DNA from: JAKPUX01 sp964436305
GTDB taxonomy: Bacteria > Zhuqueibacterota > Zhuqueibacteria > Residuimicrobiales > Residuimicrobiaceae
Direction: 5' to 3'
DNA: 64,000 nucleotides
NCBI GenBank assembly: GCA_964436305.1
Contig: CAYTCI010000001.1
Coordinates: 1-64,000 of the forward strand
The notes beneath the pieces were generated by a model. It saw only the letters and a program-made list of their open reading frames with translations. It was not told the DNA's origin and did not search any database. Below are positions 1 to 7,887 of this stretch, piece by piece (position 1 is the stretch's first letter; the number at the start of each line of letters is the position of its first letter). Position numbers and translations under genes: made by a program.

Positions 1-2
1 AT

Positions 3-1202
3 AACCAGTGGGCCGGAATCATGCTGGGCGACGAGTCGTATGCGGGGAGCAAGAATTGGCTCCACTTCGAAGCGACGGTCCGCCGGCTTTTCGGCTTCAC
101 CCATGTCATTCCGACCCATCAGGGGCGATCCGCCGAGAACCTGCTCTTTGCGACGGCGATTCGCAGCGGCGATATTATCCCCAACAACATCCATTTTGAT
201 ACTACGCGCGCCAACGTCCTGCACAAGGGGGGCGTCCCCCTGGATCTGGTCGTGGAAGCGGCGATGCACCCGGAGAAGGAAGCCCCCTTCAAGGGCAATA
301 TGGATCCGGACAAGCTGGAGCGGGCCTTTCAGGTGCACGGGGCGGACAAGATTCCGCTGGTGATGATCACGGTGACCAACAACAGTGCCGGGGGACAGCC
401 GGTTTCGCTGGAAAACGTCCGCCAGATCAGCGCCATCGCCAAACGCTATCACAAGCCGCTGATCATCGATGCCTGCCGCTATGCCGAGAACTGCTGGTTC
501 ATCCAGGAACGCGAGGCGGGTTATGCCGGCAAGGCGCTGCCCGAGATCGCGCGGGAACTTTTCTCGTATGCGGACGGTTGCACCATGAGTGCGAAGAAGG
601 ATGCGCTGGTGAACATCGGCGGTTTCCTCGCCCTGAACGATGCGGATTGGAGCGAAAAGGTCAAGAACCTGCTCATTCTGCTCGAAGGGTTCCCCACGTA
701 TGGCGGCCTGGCCGGGCGGGATCTCGAGGCGATCGCCCGGGGCCTTGAAGAGGGGCTGGATGAGAGCTATCTCGCTTATCGCATCGGCCAGGTGCGCGCC
801 CTGGGGGCGCGTCTCGATGCGGCGGGAGTTCCCTTTGTCAAGCCGGCGGGTGGCCATGCGATCTTTCTCAACGCCAGCGCGATCCTGCCGCACCTGCCAC
901 GCCAGCAATTTCCCGCGCAGGCGCTGGCAGTCGCGCTCTATCGCGAGGCGGGCATCCGTGCGGTCGAGATCGGCGGCCTGATGTTTGGCGAAAAAGACGA
1001 GCAGGGCCACGAAAAATACCCCGAACTCGAGCTGGTACGCCTGGCCATCCCGCGGCGGGTCTATACCTCGCGCCATCTGGAGTATGTCGCGGAGGCTGTT
1101 ATCGAGATCTATCAGCACCGCGAGCGCGTCAAGGGACTGCGTCTGGTGCACGAAGCCCCGCTGCTGCGCCATTTCACCGCCCTGCTGGAGGAGATGGAGT
1201 GA
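3..1202 (+). CDS. tnaA: Tryptophanase (tryptophan indole-lyase), 5' end missing
   Basis: PLP enzyme of the beta-eliminating lyase family, which splits tryptophan to indole, pyruvate and ammonia. The frame is already open at the window edge (QWAGIMLGDESYAGS), so the N-terminus is lost. Family blocks are intact: PTHQGRSAENLL, the NNSAGGQPVS segment, and the PLP lysine in SAKKD, whose second Lys codon is at 597-599. Tyrosine phenol-lyase is the close alternative. It has Arg in the ..ME-R-G.. position near the C-terminus, whereas this protein has Ile (VEIGG, about 963-977), as tryptophanases do. I therefore favour tryptophanase, by recall of the family and without an alignment. The HAD gene overlaps its stop. 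Confidence 0.88.
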   Translation, partial: NQWAGIMLGDESYAGSKNWLHFEATVRRLFGFTHVIPTHQGRSAENLLFATAIRSGDIIPNNIHFDTTRANVLHKGGVPLDLVVEAAMHPEKEAPFKGNMDPDKLERAFQVHGADKIPLVMITVTNNSAGGQPVSLENVRQISAIAKRYHKPLIIDACRYAENCWFIQEREAGYAGKALPEIARELFSYADGCTMSAKKDALVNIGGFLALNDADWSEKVKNLLILLEGFPTYGGLAGRDLEAIARGLEEGLDESYLAYRIGQVRALGARLDAAGVPFVKPAGGHAIFLNASAILPHLPRQQFPAQALAVALYREAGIRAVEIGGLMFGEKDEQGHEKYPELELVRLAIPRRVYTSRHLEYVAEAVIEIYQHRERVKGLRLVHEAPLLRHFTALLEEME

Positions 1203-1852
1203 TCGGGGCGTTGCTCTTTGATTTCGATGGGGTCATCGCCGATTCAGCCGACCGGCATCTGCGCGCCTGGCAGGTGGTGCTGCCACCCCTGGGGGTCGAG
1301 CCAGTCGCCCGGGTCCTGCGGCAGCATGAAGGAGAACCAGCCTGGCGGATCGCGCAGGAGATGTGCGCCTATGGCGGGCTCAAGATCGACGAGAGCGAGG
1401 CGCGCCGGCTGGGCGCGGAGAAGAACATCCATTTTCGCCGCCAGAGCACACCGCCGGTCTACCCCGGTGTGGCGGAGATCCTTGAATTCGCCGCCGCTGC
1501 CGGGATCAAGACGGCGGTCGTGACCGGCACCTCGCGGGAGAACCTGCAGCACATCCTCGGGGAGCGGCTTGGACGTTTTGATGCCATTTTTGGTGACGGG
1601 GATTTTGCCCGGCCCAAGCCCTATCCCGATCCCTATCTGACGGCGGTACGCCATTTCGGACTGCCGCCGGGGCAGTGCGTGGTGATCGAGAATGCGCCGA
1701 TGGGAATCCGCGCCGCCAAGGCGGCCGGGCTCTACTGCGTCGCGCTGCAGACGACCCTGCCCGCGGACGAGCTGCTGCAGGCCGATCTGATCCTTCCCGA
1801 TCATGCCGCGCTGCTGCAGTGGCTTGAGCAGCGCCAGAAATCACTTGACTAA
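1199..1852 (+). CDS. HAD-superfamily hydrolase, beta-phosphoglucomutase/phosphatase-like
   Basis: A 217-residue HAD subfamily I protein with a helical cap. All four motifs are visible: nucleophile DFDGV near the N-terminus, motif II VVTGT, the motif III Lys in RPKPYPDP, and the motif IV acid in VVIENAPMGI. Such proteins dephosphorylate or isomerise small phosphorylated metabolites; the substrate cannot be read here. The start is a GTG that overlaps the tryptophanase stop (GTGA), with GGAGGAGA at 1187-1194 as ribosome site, so the two genes are probably translationally coupled. Confidence 0.85.
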   Translation: MIGALLFDFDGVIADSADRHLRAWQVVLPPLGVEPVARVLRQHEGEPAWRIAQEMCAYGGLKIDESEARRLGAEKNIHFRRQSTPPVYPGVAEILEFAAAAGIKTAVVTGTSRENLQHILGERLGRFDAIFGDGDFARPKPYPDPYLTAVRHFGLPPGQCVVIENAPMGIRAAKAAGLYCVALQTTLPADELLQADLILPDHAALLQWLEQRQKSLD

Positions 1853-1873
1853 TAGCATTTTTGTGTTTATTTT
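1845..1873 (+). promoter_or_regulatory. Probable promoter, TTGACT-17-TATTTT
   Basis: TTGACT at 1845-1850 and TATTTT at 1868-1873 are separated by 17 nt. The -35 overlaps the end of the HAD gene. It would give a leader of roughly 190 nt for the lipoprotein gene at 2070, and that leader includes the hairpin at 1990-2052. Confidence 0.5.
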
Positions 1874-1989
1874 ATAACAGTTTGATTGAACTGGACAAGG
1901 AGGCCGCCTATTTCCTTTCGTTAAAGATTTTCATGCTGGATTGCTGATCTCATACTCTTTGACGAATGGTAAAGGCGCTTTTCATCGAT

Positions 1990-2052
1990 ATCCGAATGTT
2001 TCCGGGTGAAACGTGCACGCCATCGCCGCTCCGGACATTCGGATTTTTTTTT
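1990..2052 (+). terminator. Intrinsic terminator-like hairpin in the leader of the lipoprotein gene
   Basis: The left arm (1990-2004, ATCCGAATGTttCCGG) pairs with the right arm (2031-2044, CCGGACATTCGGAT), and a run of T follows to 2052. The next start codon is only 17 nt beyond. It may end the tnaA-HAD transcript, attenuate the next gene, or both. Confidence 0.75.
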
Positions 2053-2069
2053 AACCTGCAGGAACCTGT

Positions 2070-3218
2070 ATGCGCCGATCGTTACTTTTCATCCTTTGCC
2101 TGCTGCTCTTCGCCGGCTGCGGCAAGCGCTCGCTGCCCACTCCGCCGCTGGCGGAGCCGGTGGTACTGAAAAACGCCACCCTGCCGGAAAAGCTGGCTGC
2201 CCAACAACTCTACCGCATCGAGATCACCGTCACCGGTGCCGCCGATTCGGTACGGCTGGAGGCCGCGCCGCAGGGAAGCGCCGCACCCGAACAGAGTTGG
2301 TATCTCCATGATGACGGCGGCGCGCGCCATCCGGAGGACGGCGATGTCGTGGCATTCGACGGTGTTTTCACCCAGGTGCTGCGCTGGCAGCCGGCGGTGT
2401 CCGGGGGCCAGCCCTACCAGCTTTCATTCCAGGCCCTGAACGGGGGGCGCAGCGCAGGCGATCCCCTCGAGGAAATCCGGCGTTCCGGCGACCTCTCCGC
2501 CCCGGTCATCCTCCAGTTGAGCTTCCCGGACAGCCTGTTGAGCGGCTTTGCCGGCACCCGGCTGCTGCAGGCCCTGGTGGCCGACTCGAGCGGCGCCGGC
2601 GATGTGGCGCAGGTCGAGGTTCGCGCCACCGCCCCCGGCAAGGCGGCCTTTGATACCCTGCTCTATGACGACGGCACGCATGGCGATGCCGCCGCGGGCG
2701 ACGGCCTCTTCAGCCTGGCGGTCGACCGGACGTTCACGGCGCGCAAGAACGGCGCCTATCTCATCACCTGTGTGGCCGTCGACCGCTCCGGACTGAGGAG
2801 TGTCGCGATGAGCACCGGGATGGTGCTGGTTAACGGCGCCCCCACGCTCTCCGGCCTGACGGCCCCTGACAATGTGGCGCGGCCGGCGAGCGGCATCTCC
2901 ACCCATCTGGTTTCGGTCGAGGTCAATGAACCCGAGGGGCTGCAGGATGTCAACCGGGTGCTGCTGCGCGCCTATAATCCCGATGGTAGCGGCTTTAATA
3001 ACAATCCCTTTCTGATGTATGACAACGGTCTGACGCTCGACATCAACCGCTGGGACCTCGGCTACCGCGGCGATTTGACCGCCAGGGATGGTGTCTATTC
3101 CATGACGGTGATTTTCGATCCCGCCAAGGCTCTCGGGAGCTATCGCCTCACCTTTGTGGCCGAGGATTGGGCCGGCCAGCAGAGTGAGCTGTTGACCCAT
3201 ACCATCGTCCTGGACTGA
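2070..3218 (+). CDS. Exported lipoprotein with repeated beta-sandwich 'DDG...DG' modules
   Basis: A 382-residue protein opening with a lipoprotein signal: a hydrophobic stretch, then the lipobox LFAGC with Cys17. The mature part contains three copies of a pattern in which a D-D/N-G turn is followed by G-D..A.DG.(Y/F): HDDGG.., YDDGTHGDAAAGDGLFS, and YDNG...TARDGVYS. This resembles the choice-of-anchor/bacterial Ig-like modules common in FCB secreted proteins. The ribosome site AGGAA (2060-2064) supports ATG 2070. It heads a cluster of exported proteins, so a role at the cell surface is likely, but the exact function is unknown. Confidence 0.75.
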   Translation: MRRSLLFILCLLLFAGCGKRSLPTPPLAEPVVLKNATLPEKLAAQQLYRIEITVTGAADSVRLEAAPQGSAAPEQSWYLHDDGGARHPEDGDVVAFDGVFTQVLRWQPAVSGGQPYQLSFQALNGGRSAGDPLEEIRRSGDLSAPVILQLSFPDSLLSGFAGTRLLQALVADSSGAGDVAQVEVRATAPGKAAFDTLLYDDGTHGDAAAGDGLFSLAVDRTFTARKNGAYLITCVAVDRSGLRSVAMSTGMVLVNGAPTLSGLTAPDNVARPASGISTHLVSVEVNEPEGLQDVNRVLLRAYNPDGSGFNNNPFLMYDNGLTLDINRWDLGYRGDLTARDGVYSMTVIFDPAKALGSYRLTFVAEDWAGQQSELLTHTIVLD

Positions 3219-3268
3219 AACATCGCCTCTTGCCGGGCTGTGGCCGGTGAGTTCACTTAACCAAGAGT

Positions 3269-4711
3269 ATGAATCTGATGCGAATAAGAGAATGGATCCT
3301 CCTGCTGGTGCTGCTGCCTGCGGTTCTTGGCGCGGCGGTGGTCACGACGCATCGTCTCGGTGGCGTCTCGGCCCGGACGAGTGGACTGGCGGGTAATGGC
3401 ATCACCGATATCGCTTGCAGCGGCTCGCACCTTTGGCTGGGGACGGGCAACGGCCTGAGCCGGCTCGACCTGGCCACCAGCGACTTCACCAGCTACGCGT
3501 CGGCGCCGGGGCTGGGTCATGGCAGTGTCGCGGCCCTTTGGGTCAGGGGCGATACCATCATCGTCGCCACCGCCACCGATACGGTGACCAAGGCCGATCC
3601 TGCCGCCCTGCCCAAGGGAACCGGTATCAGCTTTTCCTTTGACGGCGGTGCCAGCTGGCGCCATTCACCGCAACCCGGGGCCACACCGATCCAGAACCTC
3701 ACCTATGACCTCGCGGTCGTTGGCCACTCGGTCTGGATGGTCTGTTACGGCGGCGGGATGCAGAGATCGGACGACTGGGGCATGAGCTGGAGCGAGGCCG
3801 CGCCGGACACCTTCAACTTTGATCCGTACGGGCGCTACAACCATCGCGGCTTTTCCGCCGCTGCCGGCAGCGGCAGTCTTTGGATCGGCACGGCCGAGGG
3901 GATCAACAAGAGCCTGGACAACGGCGCCACCTGGACCAATTTCAATCATCTCAGCCAGCCCGAGGCCATCTCCGGCAACTTTGTCGTCGCTCTTGGCGTG
4001 CAGCAGGTCGGCGGGCACGAGATCATCTGGGGCGCGACCTGGACCGCCGAGGGTGAGAGCGAATTCAATGCTGTCTCCTTCTCGCAGGATGGCGGATTGA
4101 CCTGGAAGACCTGCCTGCGCGAGGAAAAGGCGCACAATTTTGCCTTCGACGATTCGGTCGTTTATGTCGCCACCGACAACGGCCTCTATGTCTCGCACGA
4201 TCTGGGCGAACGCTGGTATCTCTATCCGGCGATGCGCGACGCGCAGGATGGCGACCGGGTCCTCAGTACCGAGGCCTACTCGGCCTTCGCCCGCGAGGGC
4301 GTGCTCTGGGCGGGCATGGCCGACGGCCTTGCCCGCACGGCGGACAATGGCTACAGCTGGTCGATCCAGCGCGCCTTTGTCCGGACCGGCCAGGGCGGTG
4401 AGGTACGCACCTACGCCTATCCCAATCCCTTCTCGCCGATGCGGCAGAATCTGCTTGGCGGTGATGGTTACATCCGCTTTCAGTACAATACCCGCAAACC
4501 GACCCGCGTGACCGTGAAGGTTTTTGATTTTGCCATGGATCTGGTGGCCACGGTGGTCCAGCAGGCCTACCGCAGCGGCCCTGCCGACTGCAGCGAGATC
4601 TGGAATGGCCGCAACGATTATGGCGATCTGGTGGCCAATGGTGCCTATTTTTACAGCGTCGATCTCGAGGGGGATGGTGTCTACTGGGGCAAGGTGCTGG
4701 TGGTGAATTAG
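3269..4711 (+). CDS. Secreted beta-propeller protein with FlgD-like C-terminal sorting domain
   Basis: A 480-residue protein with a signal peptide (hydrophobic stretch ending around AVLGAAV). The body has propeller/BNR-type repeats, such as ITDIACSGSHLWLGTGNGLSRL, SLWIGTAEGINKSLDNGATW, VYVATDNGLYVSHDLGERW and VLWAGMADGLARTADNG. The last ~90 residues form a FlgD Ig-like domain starting at YAYPNPFSP and ending GKVLVVN, the layout of type IX secretion cargo. ATG 3281 is an alternative start. It lies 50 nt after the lipoprotein gene and 24 nt before the first PorV/PorQ gene, so it is probably co-expressed and exported with them. No catalytic site is recognised. Confidence 0.8.
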   Translation: MNLMRIREWILLLVLLPAVLGAAVVTTHRLGGVSARTSGLAGNGITDIACSGSHLWLGTGNGLSRLDLATSDFTSYASAPGLGHGSVAALWVRGDTIIVATATDTVTKADPAALPKGTGISFSFDGGASWRHSPQPGATPIQNLTYDLAVVGHSVWMVCYGGGMQRSDDWGMSWSEAAPDTFNFDPYGRYNHRGFSAAAGSGSLWIGTAEGINKSLDNGATWTNFNHLSQPEAISGNFVVALGVQQVGGHEIIWGATWTAEGESEFNAVSFSQDGGLTWKTCLREEKAHNFAFDDSVVYVATDNGLYVSHDLGERWYLYPAMRDAQDGDRVLSTEAYSAFAREGVLWAGMADGLARTADNGYSWSIQRAFVRTGQGGEVRTYAYPNPFSPMRQNLLGGDGYIRFQYNTRKPTRVTVKVFDFAMDLVATVVQQAYRSGPADCSEIWNGRNDYGDLVANGAYFYSVDLEGDGVYWGKVLVVN

Positions 4712-4735
4712 CCTGTTCAGGATATGAGGAAGATG

Positions 4736-5710
4736 ATGAAGAGAGTTTGCTCGATCGCCTGCACCCTGTTTTTGCTGGCGCAGGCGCTGATGGCCTCGGA
4801 GGGAGATGGCGGGTATGCCGGCGCCTTCCTGAGGATGGGAATCGGCGCGCGTGCCAAATCCATGGGCGATGCCTTTTCCGCGGTGGCTGAGGATGCCTTT
4901 GCCGGGATCTATAATCCGGCGCTGCTGCCGCATCTCGCGGGGCGGCAGGTGGCTCTCTCTTACGCTTTTTTGCCACTCGATCGCAAGCTTGATTATGTGG
5001 GTTTTGCCCAGCCGGTTCACCCCAAAGTGGCGGCGGGCGAAGAGTGGGCGCCGCTGCGTGCCGGTTTCGCCCTGGCCTGGATCCACGCCGGGGTGGATGG
5101 GATCGACGGGCGCGATCTGGCGGGGAATCATACCGAGGAGTATTCTTTCAGCGAGAATGCCTTCTTCCTCTCTTTCGCCCTGAGTCCGGCCGAGCGCTTT
5201 TCGTTGGGCGTCAGTGGCAAGATCCTTTACAGCCGCATGCCGGGGGTCAATAATGACGCCTCCGGGATCTCGTCGATGGGGCTCGGCGTCGATTTTGGCG
5301 CCTATTATCGCCTGCTCAGGGATCTCAGCCTGGGCGTGGTGATGCGCGACAATCTGTCCAAATACACCTGGAATACCGAGAAGGTCTGGGAACGCGGGAC
5401 CAACGTCAATGACAAGTTTCCGCGGTCGACGCGCCTGGCTGTGGCCTACCGCCCACCGCTGCGCTGGCTCTTGCTGACCGCCGAGGCGGAGGATTCGCAG
5501 CAGCAGAATCCGCGCTATCATTTTGGTGCCGAGGCGACCCTGCCCGAGGCAGGCGCCCTCCGTCTTGGTCTGGACGACGGGCAGCTGACCGCCGGCATCG
5601 GTGTCGCCCTCAAGGTCTACGGCAAAGCGATCATGCTCAACTATGCCTATGCCGCGCCGGGCGATGCACCGCGGGCGGACCATATCATTTCCTGGAACCT
5701 CAATTTTTAA
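4736..5710 (+). CDS. PorV/PorQ-family outer membrane protein
   Basis: About 324 residues with a signal peptide (KRVCSIACTLFLLAQALMA). The mature start contains the family signature GIGARAKSMGDAFSAVAEDAFAGIYNPA, typical of the UPF0164/PorV/PorQ group of 14-stranded barrels, some of which shuttle cargo in type IX secretion. AGGA at 4727-4730 sits 5 nt before ATG 4736, so I prefer that start to ATG 4724 or 4733. It is followed after 26 nt by a second family member, suggesting duplication or a paired function next to a probable cargo gene. Confidence 0.85.
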   Translation: MKRVCSIACTLFLLAQALMASEGDGGYAGAFLRMGIGARAKSMGDAFSAVAEDAFAGIYNPALLPHLAGRQVALSYAFLPLDRKLDYVGFAQPVHPKVAAGEEWAPLRAGFALAWIHAGVDGIDGRDLAGNHTEEYSFSENAFFLSFALSPAERFSLGVSGKILYSRMPGVNNDASGISSMGLGVDFGAYYRLLRDLSLGVVMRDNLSKYTWNTEKVWERGTNVNDKFPRSTRLAVAYRPPLRWLLLTAEAEDSQQQNPRYHFGAEATLPEAGALRLGLDDGQLTAGIGVALKVYGKAIMLNYAYAAPGDAPRADHIISWNLNF

Positions 5711-5736
5711 AATTTCGCTCAGGGATGGGATGTCAG

Positions 5737-6648
5737 ATGAGACAGAACAAGAAAAGGATGGCCGGCCTGGCGCTGCTGATCTTGCTGCACAGCGTGGTGG
5801 CCCGTGCGCAGTGGCAGAGTGGCTTTGCGGTATTGCAGATCGGCGCCGGCGCGCGTGCGGTGGCGATGGGCGAGGCCTTTGCTGCCGTGGCCGGGGATGC
5901 CAGCACCTCCTTCTGGAATCCAGCCGGCGCCGCCGGTGCGCGCCATTTCCAGGCGCACCTGGCCCACAACCAGTGGATCCAGGAGGTCACCCACGACGCC
6001 GCTGCGGCGCTCTTCCCGCTCAAGCCCTTCACCCTTGGCCTCCATGCTCTGGTGGTCTCGACCGACGGCATTGAACAGCGCTACTACCCAACCGAGGAGC
6101 CTCTGAGCACCTTTTCTGCGCATGACGTCGTCTTTGGCGTGACGCTCGCCCGCCAGTTCGGCGATTATCTCGCGTTGGGATGCAATCTGCGCTATCTCAA
6201 TGAAAAGATCTACGACCAGTCGGCTAGCGGCTACAGCGCCGATGTGGGGGCGATCTGTCAAACACCGCTCAAGGCGGTGACGGCCGGGGTGGTGGTGCAG
6301 CATCTCGGCTCCACCCGGGAGATGGTGACGCACAAGATCACCCTGCCGCATACCCTGCGCGCCGGCCTCGCCTATGCCCTGCCGCTGGGGAGCCCCGAAT
6401 CTCCCTGGCTGCTGACGGCCGATTATGTCGCGGTCCGTCACCAGAAAAACCATTTGCAGATCGGTGCGGAGATCCGGCCGTTGCCGCTGCTGGCCTTGCG
6501 GGCGGGCTATCAGACGGGCTATAGTTCGCGTGATTTCAGCGCGGGATTCGGGGTACACCTCGGTCAGGTTGCGATCGATTATGCCTGGGTGCCCTTTCAG
6601 GAGGAATTGGGGCGGGCGCATCGCTTCTCGCTCTCCATCGGCTCCTGA
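5737..6648 (+). CDS. PorV/PorQ-family outer membrane protein (second copy)
   Basis: About 303 residues. The signal peptide is followed by the signature GAGARAVAMGEAFAAVAGDASTSFWNPA, the same family as the preceding gene but clearly diverged. Many alternating hydrophobic strands in the remainder fit an outer membrane beta barrel. ATG 5725 is an alternative start in the same frame; 5737 begins just before the basic n-region (RQNKKR). A run of eight T follows the stop, then a promoter for the next gene, so this probably closes the export cluster. Confidence 0.83.
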   Translation: MRQNKKRMAGLALLILLHSVVARAQWQSGFAVLQIGAGARAVAMGEAFAAVAGDASTSFWNPAGAAGARHFQAHLAHNQWIQEVTHDAAAALFPLKPFTLGLHALVVSTDGIEQRYYPTEEPLSTFSAHDVVFGVTLARQFGDYLALGCNLRYLNEKIYDQSASGYSADVGAICQTPLKAVTAGVVVQHLGSTREMVTHKITLPHTLRAGLAYALPLGSPESPWLLTADYVAVRHQKNHLQIGAEIRPLPLLALRAGYQTGYSSRDFSAGFGVHLGQVAIDYAWVPFQEELGRAHRFSLSIGS

Positions 6649-6657
6649 TTTTTTTTC

Positions 6658-6686
6658 TTGCATTGACCTTGGAAATTAGGTATAAT
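6658..6686 (+). promoter_or_regulatory. Promoter, TTGCAT-17-TATAAT
   Basis: TTGCAT at 6658-6663 and a perfect TATAAT at 6681-6686 are 17 nt apart, about 45 nt before the dehydrogenase start. This is one of the best sigma-70-like promoters in the window. Confidence 0.75.
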
Positions 6687-6731
6687 TAAATTTTAGACTC
6701 CTTCAACCGCAGACAAACCGAGGTGGAACGA

Positions 6732-7850
6732 ATGGCCAAGTACAAGATTGCACTGCTGCCTGGCGATGGCATCGGCAAGGATGTGATGGATGCCGCGCAG
6801 ATCGTGTTGGACAAGCTGGCTCTGGACGCTGAATACCTGCACGGCGATATCGGCTGGGAATTCTGGTGCAAGGAGGGCGATCCCCTGCCCAGGCGGACGA
6901 CCGATCTGTTGCGCAGCACCGATTGCGCCCTCTTCGGCGCCATCACTTCCAAGCCCAAGGAAGAGGCCGAAGCCGAGCTCGATCCGGCGCTGAAAGGCAA
7001 GGGATTCACCTACGCCAGTCCGATCGTCCGGCTGCGCCAGGAGTTCAATCTGCGCACCAATCTCCGCCCCTGCAAGGCCTACAAGGGCAACCCGCTCAAT
7101 CTGCGCGACGATATCGACATCGTGGTCTTTCGTGAGAACACCGAGGACCTCTATGCCGGCGTCGAATTTCATCCCCTGCCTGCCGAGGTGATGCAGACCC
7201 TGGTGCAGCACAACAAAAAGATGAAGCGCTTCGAGGCGGTGCCTCTCGAGGATATCGCCGTTTCGCTGCGTATCAATACCCGTCAGGGCTGCCGCAACAT
7301 CATCCGCGATGCCTTTGAGTATGCCAAAAAGTACGGTTACAAGAGCGTCACGGTGGTGGAAAAGCCCAACGTTGTGCGTGAAACCAGCGGTCTGATGGTC
7401 CGGGAGGCGCGCAAAATCGCTGCGGAGTACCCTGGCATCGCCCTTTGGGAGGCGAATATAGATGCCATGTGTATGTGGCTGATCAAAAATCCCCAGGATT
7501 ACGGGGTGCTGGCGACCAGCAATCTCTTTGGCGACATCATCAGCGACCTCTGTGCCCAGCTCATCGGCGGACTCGGATTCAGCAGCAGCGGCAACATCGG
7601 CGACCACTATGCTGTCTTTGAGCCAACCCATGGTTCCGCGCCCAAGTATGCCGGGCAGTACAAGGTCAATCCCATGGCCATGCTGTTGACGGTCAAGCTG
7701 ATGCTGGACTGGCTTGGTGAGACGGGCATGGCGCAGCGGCTCGAGACGGCCTGTGCGGCCGTGATCGCTGAAGGCCGGGTGCGCACCTATGACATGGGCG
7801 GGGCGAGCACCAGTCTTGAAGTGGCTCGCGCGGTGGCGGACCGCGTGTAG
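6732..7850 (+). CDS. Isocitrate/isopropylmalate dehydrogenase family protein, probably NAD-dependent isocitrate dehydrogenase
   Basis: A 372-residue decarboxylating dehydrogenase. Visible family blocks are the N-terminal LLPGDGIGKDV, RENTEDLYAG, the Asp-rich metal site SNLFGDIISDL, and EPTHGSAPKYAG near the adenine pocket. The substrate loop reads SPIVRLRQEF..LRTNLRP. It matches neither the usual LeuB loop nor classic NADP-Icd, so isocitrate, homoisocitrate and isopropylmalate remain possible. No leu genes are adjacent. GAGGTGG 5 nt upstream supports ATG 6732 over GTG 6723. It has its own promoter, and ctpA follows after 37 nt. Confidence 0.82.
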   Translation: MAKYKIALLPGDGIGKDVMDAAQIVLDKLALDAEYLHGDIGWEFWCKEGDPLPRRTTDLLRSTDCALFGAITSKPKEEAEAELDPALKGKGFTYASPIVRLRQEFNLRTNLRPCKAYKGNPLNLRDDIDIVVFRENTEDLYAGVEFHPLPAEVMQTLVQHNKKMKRFEAVPLEDIAVSLRINTRQGCRNIIRDAFEYAKKYGYKSVTVVEKPNVVRETSGLMVREARKIAAEYPGIALWEANIDAMCMWLIKNPQDYGVLATSNLFGDIISDLCAQLIGGLGFSSSGNIGDHYAVFEPTHGSAPKYAGQYKVNPMAMLLTVKLMLDWLGETGMAQRLETACAAVIAEGRVRTYDMGGASTSLEVARAVADRV

Positions 7851-7887
7851 ACGGTACGCGGGTGGTGATTAACTGTTCTTGGAAGAA

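Noticed and set aside
3665..5683. A 672-codon minus-strand frame
   Set aside because: It lies opposite the propeller and PorV/PorQ genes, has no signal peptide, ribosome site or domain, and reflects codon bias only.
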